64,000 nucleotides of DNA from Cyrtodaria siliqua (lineage: Eukaryota; Mollusca; Bivalvia; Adapedonta; Hiatellidae). This document shows positions 41,901-53,900 of the stretch, in pieces (the stretch's first letter is position 1; each line of letters starts with the position of its first letter). Location of the stretch: the NCBI GenBank assembly GCA_037043455.1, contig JAWPHD010005118.1:106390-170389 (forward strand), given 5' to 3'. The position numbers and the translations under genes are program-made. The notes beneath the pieces are model-generated. The model was not told where the DNA came from. It saw only the letters and a list, made by a program, of their open reading frames with translations, and searched no databases.

Positions 41901-44900
41901 CTCCAGTAATTATTGAAGACATAAACTAGAAATGTGTCCATGGAACACAGATGCCCCCAATCAGTGTAAAAAGTTAAATTTGACAAAAAAAAGGCCGAAC
42001 TCTGGTAATACAAGTTGATTTTGAAGCCAAATCAATATGCACATCTTGACATCATAGGAAAGCATCCTGTAAAGTTTCGAGACAATTGATTGAAAACTGT
42101 GGGAGGAGATAGACACACAAGATATTTAATTTAGTAAAATTTGACAAAAAGGGCCATAAATCAGGTAATACAAGGTCGACTTTGCTGCCGAATCGACATA
42201 CTCATATCCACATACACATATCCACATACTCATATCCACATACTCATATCGACATCATTGGAAAGCATCCTGTAAAGTTTCGAATCAATCGGTTGAAAAC
42301 TGTGGGCAGAAACAACACAAAAACATTTCAGGATGAACTGACGGACAGACATAAATAATGCTATATGCCCCCTCACCATTCGGTGGTGGGGGTATAAAAG
42401 AGTGAGGAGGGTAGGGGTAGAGGGGTAAAAGTATGTTTATAAAGCAAAAGTCCCTGGTATCAAATATGGTTAAACATAAAATTGACAGTGTCAAAATGCT
42501 TTGTGTTAGGCATTGTGGGATAAGGGAGGGGTTAACAAACATCAGTAGTGGCATTATGGGATAGGGATGGGGTAAAAATACGAAAGTAATGGCATTATGG
42601 GATAAGGACGGGGTAAAAAAACATCAGTATTGGCATTGTGGGATAGGGTCGGGGTAAAAAAAACATCAATAGTGGCATTATGGGATAGGAGTGGGGTAAA
42701 CAAACATCAGTATTGGCATTGTGGGATAGGGGTGGGGCAAGCAAACATCAGTAGTGGCATTGTGGGATAGGGGTTGGGTAAGCAAACATCAGTAGTGGCA
42801 TTGTGGGATAGGGGTGGTGTAAACAAACATCAGAATTGGCATTGTGGGATAGGGGTGGGGTAAATGTCACAGGGTTTAGTGGGGGTGGAACATTAATGCA
42901 TCTAAAGCTATTTATCGAGGATACGAAGTAGTTTAATTCTGTAAAACAGAAGTATATATTCAAGTTATGGAATGAACAACTTGAGACAAAGTCAATAATT
43001 ACACCTCTGTTCTCTCAAGAACGAAAATGGCAATGCACATTTCCTTCCCAAGGCCCAATGACTTTAAAAAGGAACTTCCGTTTTCTCTTATATGGCAGGA
43101 AATAATCCCCTTAAGCTTAAGCAATCTACTTAAGGTACCAGTTCACACATACCTGACACAAGCACTGGTGACATTAATGTGCAATAAAACAGTGATAGAT
43201 ATTAATACATATCTCAAATACATAGACTACGATATAATATTTAAAACAGGTAATGAACGTATACATAATAGGGCTAATATACTGTATAGGTCTTGGTAAA
43301 GACTTAAGAATGTATGGACAAAGGGAAGTAACTGGAAACTAAAATGTTTACCTAATTACGTTGGGCTATTGGAAACATACGGACTAAGGGAAGTAATCGG
43401 ATATGAAAGTGTACCGGCGACATAAACAAACATCAGTAGTGGCATTATGGGATAGGGGTGGGGTAAACAAACATCAGTAGTGACATTATGTGATAGGGGT
43501 GGGGTAAACAAACATCAGTAGTGGCTTTGTGGGATGAAGGTGACATAAACAAAAATAAGTGGTGGAATTGTGGGATACGAGTGGTGTAACCAAACATCAG
43601 TAGTGGCATTATGGGATAGGCTTGGGGTAAGCAAACAGCAGAAGTGGCATTGTGGGATACGGGTAGCATAAACAAACATAAGTGGTTGAATTTTGGGATA
43701 CGGGTGGCGTAACCAAACATCAGTAGTGGCATTATGGGATAGGCTTGGGGTAAGCAAACAGCAGAAGTGGCATTGTGGGATACGGGTAGCATAAACAAAC
43801 ATAAGTGGTTGAATTTTGGGATACGGGTGGTGTAACCAAACATCAGTAGTGGCATTATGGGATAGGCTTGGGGTAAGCAAACAGCAGAAGTGGCATTGTG
43901 GGCTATGGGTAGCATAAACAAACATAAGTGGTTGAATTTTGGGATACGGGTGGCGTAACCAAACATCAGTTAGTGGCATTATGGGATAGGCTTGGGGTAA
44001 GCAAACAGCAGAAGTGGCATTGTGGGATACGGGTAGCATAAACAAACATAAGTGGTTGAATTTTGGGATACGGGTGGCGTAACCAAACATCAGTAGTGGC
44101 ATTATGGGATATGCTTGGGATAAGCAAACAGCAGATGTGGCATTGTGGGATACGGGTAGCATAAACAAACATAAGTGGTTGAATTTTGGGATACGGGTGG
44201 CGTAACCAAACATCAGTAGTGGCATTATGGGATAGGTGTGGGGTAAGCAAACATCAGTAGTGGCATTATGGGATAGGTGTGGGTTAGCAAACAGCAGTAG
44301 CGGCATTATGGGATAGGTGTGGGGTAAGCAAACATCAGTAGTGGCATTATGGGATACGGGTAGCATAAACAAACATAAGTGGTTGAATTTTGGGATACGG
44401 GTGGCGTAACCAAACATCAGGAGTAGCATTTTGGGATACGGGTGGCGTAACCAAACATCAGTAGTGGCATTTTGGGATACAGGTGGCATAACAAAACATC
44501 AGTAGTGGCATTTTGGGATACGGGTGGCGTAACCAAACATCAGTAGTGGCATTTTGGGATACGGGTGGCATAACCAAACATCAGTAGTGGCATTATGGGA
44601 TAGGTGTGGGGTAAGCAAACATCAGAAGTGGCATTGTGGGATACGGGTAGCATAAACAAACATAAGTGGTTGAATTTTGGGATATGGGTGGCGTAACCAA
44701 CATCAGTAGTAGCATTTTGGGATACGGGTGGCGTAACCAAACATCAGTAGTGGCATTTTTGGATACGGGTGGCGTAACCAAACAGCAGTAGTGACATTGC
44801 GGGATAGGCATGGCATAAACAAACGTAACATAAGTGGTGGAATTGTGGGATAGTCATGGCATAAGCAAACGTAAGTGTGGAATTACGTACCTTATTACAG

Positions 44901-47900
44901 AATGAAGATGCATGCTGCCTAAACAATGCGGAGTCCTTATCTGCAAGCGCTGAACTCCATGGAACATCCAGAAGGCTGTATGTAAGACCAACTTCCGTGA
45001 AGTTTTGCAGCACATTACGAAAGATCAGAAATTCACCTAAGTTGTACCCCTCATATTTATCAAACTGAACTTTTGGTAGGTCTCTGAAAAAAAAACAGAA
45101 AAGAGAGAAATTTAAATTTGTCGCATGGAAGTCAATTTATGAATTGTGAATATGGCATGCGTTACAGATTTAAAACCAATAAAATATGTATATATCATTA
45201 TTATTGCCTTGTTTTTATAATATGGTGAAAGAAAGAGCTTTATAAACAACAGACCCCAGAGGGCCTGAGAATGCCTTACTGGTGTAGATGGCTCTAATAC
45301 ATGAAACAATGGAGAACTGAATTGAATTAGGTTTTATGTCATACCAACTCATGAAAGGTTATGTGGTGCCTTACAGGAATGAACATGCCAGGCTCATCCT
45401 TCATTTACATCAAGACAAAATATGGAGAATAGGCCTAGAACCTTCTAACCTGCAGAACTGCAGTGTTGCTGCAAATTCTATAGTAATAATTCCATTTACG
45501 ATGGAGCCACGTTTCCATGATTGCATACGCGGTGTCATGATGAATACCTTGAATCAGCATGATAAAAAATGACGTATAGTGCAGCATCTAATAATCCCTC
45601 AAACTTCAGATTAAACATCTGTAACTAGAATTGTCCACCTACCTGTCAATAACCGTGTCTAAGTTGGTTGCTATACTTGCATCATCTATTAATCCCTCAA
45701 ACTTCAGATTAAAAATCTGTAACTATAACTGTCCACCTACCTGTCAATAACCATGTCTAAGTTGGTTGCTATAGTTGCATCATCTATTATTCCCTCAAAC
45801 TTCAGATTAAACGACATCTCATTTGTCACGTTTCTGTAAAATAATTGAATTAATTGAATTGGATTTCATAGTTGCACCAACAGCTAAGGTCATATGGCGA
45901 CTTTTCAGGTGCCACTCCGGGTAATTTTAGTGCATGGACAAGCACCTGGGTGCCACAAGCCAGCTGGATTATCTTCCTCACATAAAGATTCCTAGGGGCC
46001 CATAAGGGATCAAACCCAAAGTAGTGAAGGGCATGATTTCAAGTCCGAGACTGACCACTCAGCCACGGATGCCCCCTTTTGTAAAAAATGAAACGAGTGT
46101 AATGTCATGTGTAACATGATAATAATGCCATGTGTAACATGAGTGTTATGCCATTTGTTACACAAGTGTCATTTCATGTGTAACATGAGTGTAATGCCAT
46201 TTGTTACATGAGTGTCATGTCATGTGTAACATGAGTGTAATGCCATTTGTTACACAAGTGTCGTGTCATGTGTAACATGAGTGTAATGCCATTTGTTACA
46301 CCAGTGTCATGTCATGTGTAACATGAGTGTAATGCCATGTGTTACATGAGTGTCATGTCATGTGTAACATGTGTGTAATGCCATTTGTTACATGAGTGTC
46401 ATTTCATGTGTAACATGAGTGTAATGCCATTTGTAACATGAGTGTCATGTCATGTGTAACATGAGTGTAATGCCATTTGTTACACGAGTGTCATGGCATG
46501 TGTAACATGAGGGTGATGTCATGTGTAACAAGAGTGTAATGGCATATGTAACATGAGTGTAATGCCATTTGTTACACGAGTGAATTGAATTGGATATTAT
46601 AGTCGCACCAACAGCTAAGGTCATATGGCGACTTTATAGCTTCTACTGGTGGAGGAAGATTTGTGAACACGGGCGGGCACCTGGGTAGAACCACCGACGT
46701 TCGGCAAGCCAGCTGGATAGCTTCCTCACATAAAGATTCCTAGGCCCCTGAGGGATCGAACCTACAGTGGTGAGGGGCAAGTGATTGCAAGTCAGAGAAT
46801 CTAACCACTCGGCCACGGACGCCCCGTTACACGAGTGTCATGTCATGTGTAACATGAGGGTGATGTCATGTGTAACAAGAGTGTAATGGCATATGTAACA
46901 AGAGGGTAATGGCATGTGTAACAAGAGGGTACTGTTATGAGTAACATGATTGTAATGCCATGTGTAACATGTGTGTAATGCCATGAGTGTAATGTCATGT
47001 GTAATGCCATGAGTGTTATGTCATGTGTAACATGAGTGTGATGTCATGTGTAACATGAGTGTAATGTTATGTGTAACTTGGGTGTAATGTCATGTGTAAC
47101 ATGATTGTAATGTCATATGTCATGAGTGTAATGTCATTTGTTACATGAGTGCAATGTCATTTGTAACAAGAGTTTCTAACGCATTTGACTAAAATCCTGC
47201 AATCCGATTGGTTGACGTTAAAAAATAGGCAACTACTAAATATCCCATAATCCGTCGCAAATCAAGTCATGTGACATTAAACCGTCAAAAAAAGTCATTA
47301 GGTTTTATTTCAATGCATTTGTCAGCAAAACTGTCAAAACAATATAGTGCGTTAGAAACAGGTTAACCAGTATTGAAGATTTGACTTTATGGTAAATCGT
47401 GTTTAACAGCTCCACTAATGCATTGCCATTAAACAAAATGTGCGACCACATTTTCACTACAGTTAACCTTATAGTAATGTCATTTTGCACTTTTCATCAA
47501 GTTTTAATACTGCTTCAAGAAATCAAATGTTGCATTATGTTATGGTAATAAATAAACATAAGAATGCTAAGTTGTGTTTCTGTAATTGGAATACCCTGCT
47601 TATGAGTTTACATGTATATTATAATCCCAAACGAAATGTGTAGTAATTCAAATGTATGCAGTTAGACCACAGTCACAATCAGGAGATGTCAGACAGACGA
47701 ACCTTGACTATTCCAAATGTTTTGACGATAATTGTTTAAGGCTTCAGATACTGGGCCTTTCAGGGTCAAGTTTAATGAATATAAGTCATGTACAACTTCA
47801 GAAACTGGGCCTTTCAGGGTCAAGTTTAATGAATATAAGTCATGTACAACTTGAGATACTGGGCCTTTCAGGGTCAAGTTTAATGAATATAAGTCATGTA

Positions 47901-50900
47901 CAACTTGAGATATTGGGCCTTTCAGGGTCAAGTTTAATGAATGGGCCTTTCAGGGTCAAGTATAATGAATATGTCATGTACAACTTGAGATATTGGGCCT
48001 TTCAGGGTCAAGTTTAATGACTGGGCCTTTCAGGGTCAAGTTTAATGAATATGTCATGTACAACTCGAAATGGCGGGCCATTCAGTGTCAAGTTTAATGA
48101 ATATGTCATGTACAACTCGAAATGGCAGGCCTTTCAGGGTCAAGTTTAATGAATATGTCATGTACAACTCGAAATGGCGGGCCATTCAGTGTCAAGTTTA
48201 ATGAACTTAAGTCATGTACAACTCGAAATGGCGGGCCTCTCAGTGTCAAGTTTAATAAACATAAGTCATGTGCAACTTGAGATATTGGGGCTTTCAATGT
48301 CAAGTTTAATAAACATAGGTCATGTACAACTTGAGATATTGGGGCTTTCAGTGTCAAGTTTAATAAAAATATGTCATGTACAACTTGAGATATTGGGCCT
48401 TTCAGTGTTAAGTTGACATTCAGTGTTATCTTCATCTGCTTAACTACAAAAAGCGGCCCATATTAGTCAGTGATTCTATGCGAGTTAGAAAAAATAATAT
48501 CCTACGTACGAAGAATAGCCCTGAATTGTGCAGCCGTAATAGTTGGGAAACATAACTGGATTCGCTTCCATGATAGTGCGTATCTGAAAGTGAAATATAC
48601 ACACCAATCAAATTTATTCAGCATTTATAGTAAGATTTCAAAGGACAAGGTAAGATGAGCTATAAAATTAGCCCCCAATATTGAAGTTTTTCAATCTCAT
48701 TAAAATCAGACTCTTTATCACGCTACGATACTCTACACTACTAAGGAACTGACAACACTGCATTGGAGGTCAGGTCAGATTAACCTTTTGATTAGCCAAG
48801 CAGATTTCAGTCTACAAAATCGTTCGGTATAGACTGCTTCACTAACGCATGTCATGTTTCAGTCAAACGTTGTGGAGCAGTCTACGCTCCGTATTGAAAG
48901 AGACAATGTCCGTAACTTTTAGCTTATAAAACACAAAATAATTGCGTCGACAAACATAACACACCAACCATTATTGAATATCCTTTACTGAAAAAACAAA
49001 CAAGATTGATTGATGGAATTCAATAGCGGTACAAAAAAAGGATGTACCGATTTGTGGGGTTGAACCCACACTAAAATTACACTTGCGGGTAATAATAACA
49101 GAACGTGGTAATAGTCCATGTCGCTACCGACTGAGCTAAGCGGGCCAGACGTACTACTAAGTCATATTATTTAATTTAGAAAACCTAATGTCGCAATAAT
49201 CTCAGTAGAATATATAGTTTTCAGATACTGTTCTCAATGTTGATTTTCTTGTATTCTTGATGTAAAACATGCCATTTAGTGCATTTCTTTGAATTCATCG
49301 TGCAAACCACAGCAATAACACACAAAGACTTTATATTTTTTCGGATATAGATCTATGAGTTTTATGTGGATTTTCGTTTGCTCAGTTCATTCAAAAATCA
49401 TCTGAAGTGCATATGAAACTCTCAATTTCATTGGTTGAATTTAGTTGATCTTCTCACGAATATTGACCAGATGAAAGGTCAATATGATGTGATCTCCAAG
49501 GCAGTGTTGTCAGATCCTATAGCGGAGAGTACCAAAACATAATTAGGATATGATTTTAATGAGATTGGAAGTTTTTAATGCACACATTTTGAATAACTAT
49601 TTCAGCTATAAATGTACAGAATCATTATTAAGACTCAATAAAAGAAAGTTTGAAGGCTCTAAATGAGTTTAAGAGCCTCAGATTAGAAACAATGCAAAAA
49701 TATACTATTTTGTCAGTTTCAGCAGTTTTCAGTAGTTTTTTGGTCCTGGAAATACAGAGTGCACCCTCGAACACAGCTGACCTTTTGCTACAACAGTAAC
49801 AGATAGGGATGCATCATCAGCCAAAAGAATGTGTGTGCTCATGGGTGTGCCTTATATTTTAAGGATCAAAAACTTGCACAGAAAGGTCAAAAATCAACAA
49901 TATTACCTAACAAGAGCTGTCGGAGAACAGCGCAGCTCAACTATTCGATTTTTCGGGGAATAATAAATTTATAGCTAGTATATACCATCAGAAAACAAGG
50001 CTACAACAATGTGGGGTGGGGTTGGGAGCACAACATAACTATGTGTAAGAATTGACCAAAACTACACAGAAATATGTAAAAAAAATAAATAAAAAATAAT
50101 TGAGTTATGAGTGGGGTGCGGGGTGGGGGTGGGAGAGAGGCAGGGGTGGATGGTGGGGGGAGTGGGGGTGGTGAGGGCAACATATATGTGTAAGAAGCTA
50201 TGTAATTATTCACCAAAACAACACAAAAATATGAAGTGTGTAAGAATTGACTAAAACAACAAACAAATATGTAAAAAAAAAAGTTCAATGTGTGGGGCGG
50301 GGTGGGGGGGGGGTGGAGTGATAGGGGTGGGGGTGAGGGAGGGGGGTTGCAACATATATGTGTAAGAATTGACAAAAGCAACACAGAAATATGTAAAAAA
50401 AAAATTATAATAGTTTCAAGTAAGGGTGGGGTGGGGTGGGGTGGGTTGGGGTGGGATGGGGTGGGGTGGGGTGGGGTGTGTGGAGTGAGGGTGAGAGGCA
50501 GGAGTGGATTGGGGGAGGGGGGAGGATGGGGCAAGATATATGTGTAAAAATTGACTAAAACAACAAAGAAAAAGTAAAAAAATAAATAAAAAAAATTAAG
50601 TTTGGGGCGGGGTGGGGGTGGGGGTGATGTGTAAGAACTGACAAAAGCAACACAGAAATATGTAAAAAAAAAAAAAAGTTTCAAGTCTGGGTTGGGGTGG
50701 GGAGTTGGGGTGGGGGTGATGGGGTGAGGCAGGGGGCGGGGGGTGGGGAGGGTTGCAACATATATGTGTAAGAACTGACAAAAGCAACACAGAAATATGT
50801 AAAAAAAAATCAAGTGTGGGGCGTGGTGGGTGGAGTCATGCGGAGGGGGGTATGGGTGGGGGGAGGGTTGCAGCAACATATATGTGTAAGAATTGACAAA

Positions 50901-53900
50901 AGCAACATAGAAATATGTAAAAAAAATAAAAAAAAGTTTCAAGTCTGGGGCGGGGTGGGGGGTGTGATGGAGTGAGAGGCGGGGGGTGTCGTGGTAGGGG
51001 CAGGGAGGGTGTGGAGGGGAGTGGGGGCGGGGATAGAGGGGGGGGAGGAGGGAGCCCATGCCCCAATATGGGTGAAATAATAAGATGCATACTGCTATAA
51101 CAAATCCCAAACCAAAATTATAGATATATAAATGCTTACAGCCAAACCTAGATCTGCCTTTATTGCACATTTTATTGGATATCACAATTTGAGTTCCATG
51201 GGAGCCCAGAATTTGCAAAAGACAAAATTACTTATCCAACCCTTTACAACATACTATAAGGAAACCAATTCCAAAATTTAGTTCAGCTAGGACAAAAAAT
51301 GTAAGAGATATAGACCTGTAAACACATGAAATGGGGCACATTTTATGGGCTATCATAATTTGGGTTCCATGAGAGCCCGTGGGTTACAGGAACCAAAATT
51401 GCTTATGCAGCCCTTAAGATAATGCTACAAGGAAGCCCATGGACAAATTTGGTTGTGTAGGATAAGAAATGTAAGAGATATAGGCTTGTAAACACAGCTT
51501 ACACGCAAACCTTGATTTGGGACGCCGACGCCAAGGCAGACGCAGACGCCGACGCCGACCCCGGGGTGATTATATAAGCTCTCTTATTCTTTGAATAGTC
51601 AAGCTAAAAATGCCACTATTTAAGACCCAGTTAAAACTTCTAGATAAATAAAATAACTAAGAATATCTTTAGAAGGTAGAATATGATCAATTAATGTTAA
51701 CATTTACAATAAATCATAGTAATATATTAATGTTGGCATTTTGAATATTTCTGGGCCCTCTTTTCATACTGTAGCCTTTAAAAACATTTGCAAAAATTAT
51801 TTAATGTGTGACAATGTGTAAATAATACGTCCAGAGTATCATGTGTCTTTTTCCACAATTAGACACAATTTGAACAAAGTCTGTAGAGGACCATAAGCGA
51901 ATGTTGCATGCACACAATATTACAATTTAAATAAACACTCGTTTTAAATATTTTCTAATATAACTATGAAAAACCGTGACCCCAGGCAGAACTAAATTCG
52001 ACACCAGCATCACCATTTGAACACATTTGAAAGAGGACCATAAGCTTAATACGCTACATGCAACATCTGTTTTTTTTCATCACTTTCCACATGTTATTTT
52101 CTAAAACTTGATTTTTTGAAAAAATCTATATTTTGCCTTGCTAAATCTGTGGCTACTTCATTGTTATCTGATCAACAGACCTCCAGCATGCTGTATGTCC
52201 CTGTACCAATACTAGTCAAATTTTGTTTAGTTACGCAAACTTACAGTTCCACAGAAGGCCGACTCATAACGCTGTGACAGGGCGGAATTCACGTTCGTCA
52301 AGCTGGCGTCGTATGTGAAGTTAAGCAGCCTTCTTGACAGCATCACATCAGTACTTATGAAATCTGAATGCTTCAATATCAGGCCACCCACTTGTATTCC
52401 ATAACTATCGTTATACCTGAAAACAATAAACTCTGTGTATACAAACCCTGGATATACAGTTTAAATTTTGAAAACTGTTTTATTACATTTTTATCGGTGA
52501 AAGATGGGATTTATCAGTGAAAGAATATTCATAATCACTAAATATTATTAAGTAACTCCAAACACAAAAAAACCTAACTGTGACGCTGAGTTATGACGTC
52601 AATAAAGTGTTGCTGACGTCAAAGTCATCCGCCGATAATGTTCAATAAAGTGAATAATTGTGATTAAAAGCATGCACAAGCTGATTTAAAATATAATAAA
52701 CATATTATTTAACTGCTGTGTTCGATTATAGGGAAATCCTTCAGTTGATGGTAGATGTGTTTTGTTGTTTCACTCACTCGCATACGCTCGTTTGTGAAAA
52801 GAACCACATGTCTACCATCTCGTTAAGGATTTCCCTGTAATCGATCCAAGCAGTTAAATAATCTCTATATACTGTTCATTTAACAAGACAATAAATTTAA
52901 AACATGTTATTGCGCTACATTTCTATTTTAGTCAAGAACAGCAACAGAAAATAATTTAACCGCATGGCGGGGCATACTCGAGGTGCTGCATAAATGTCTG
53001 TTTTGTGTATACATAATATGCACAAATAATATTAACCCTTAACCCGCTAAGCATGACTATAATACCCTTTGCATCCATTGTAAACACGGATCAGCCTGCG
53101 AGTAACTGCTGATCAGTCAATTTCCCCCAAAACACCCCTTTGTTACACAGATGGAATGGTCTTAATTCAAAGAAAGAATAGTCCATTATATATATGTAGG
53201 GGGTTAAGGGTTAACTACAATAGCAGGTTGACTGATAAATGAATCGATTTCTGTAGTTAAGCATATTAAACAATATCAAAACATGAATATGCTATGCTGC
53301 TATGCTGCTATGCTGCTATGCCCAAGGGGCTTGATCTCATATACCTTCTACTAATTCGGGTTTCCAGAAGTAGCCGGCGTATAACATCCCCGGTGGTATC
53401 TGCAACATCTCCTTCATATGACACCTCCCATGTTATGGTGGAAGGAGTTTCCCTGAAGCAAAGAATGTAATTTTACAAACCAAATTCATTTTGGTCTTCA
53501 TTTCCCATTTAAACATTTCATGTTACATTGCTGTAAGTTTCAAGAGAAGAGAATAAACATGTGTATACAGATATGGCTGGGTGATATCTAGGGGTAACTG
53601 CACCGAAAGATTTGTACCTGTGTGATGTAGAGCCAAACAGTGCTTGGAAACAACCATTTCCCCTTAGATGCCCCACATAGACTTATTTATTTACTACAAC
53701 TCATAGATGTTATTCACTGCCCCTCGTAGAAGTTACTTAGTCATGCCCCTCATAGATGCTACTTATTAACTGCACCTCATAGATGTTACTTATTAACTGC
53801 CCCTCATAGATTTTACTTACTAACTGCCCCTCATAGATGCTACATATTAACTGCCCCTCATAGATGCTACTTATTAACTGCCCCTCGTAGATGTTACTTA

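Noticed and set aside
43515..44489. 324-codon minus-strand ORF
   Set aside because: Artefact of the 41/123-bp array; content is repeated '[10 protein letters not shown]' type text.
49045..49149. Working tRNA gene
   Set aside because: A and B boxes are good, but the acceptor stem does not pair and the A-B distance is too long.
50001..51218. 405-codon Pro/His-rich minus-strand ORF
   Set aside because: Follows the G-rich tandem repeat; no domain and strong strand composition bias.
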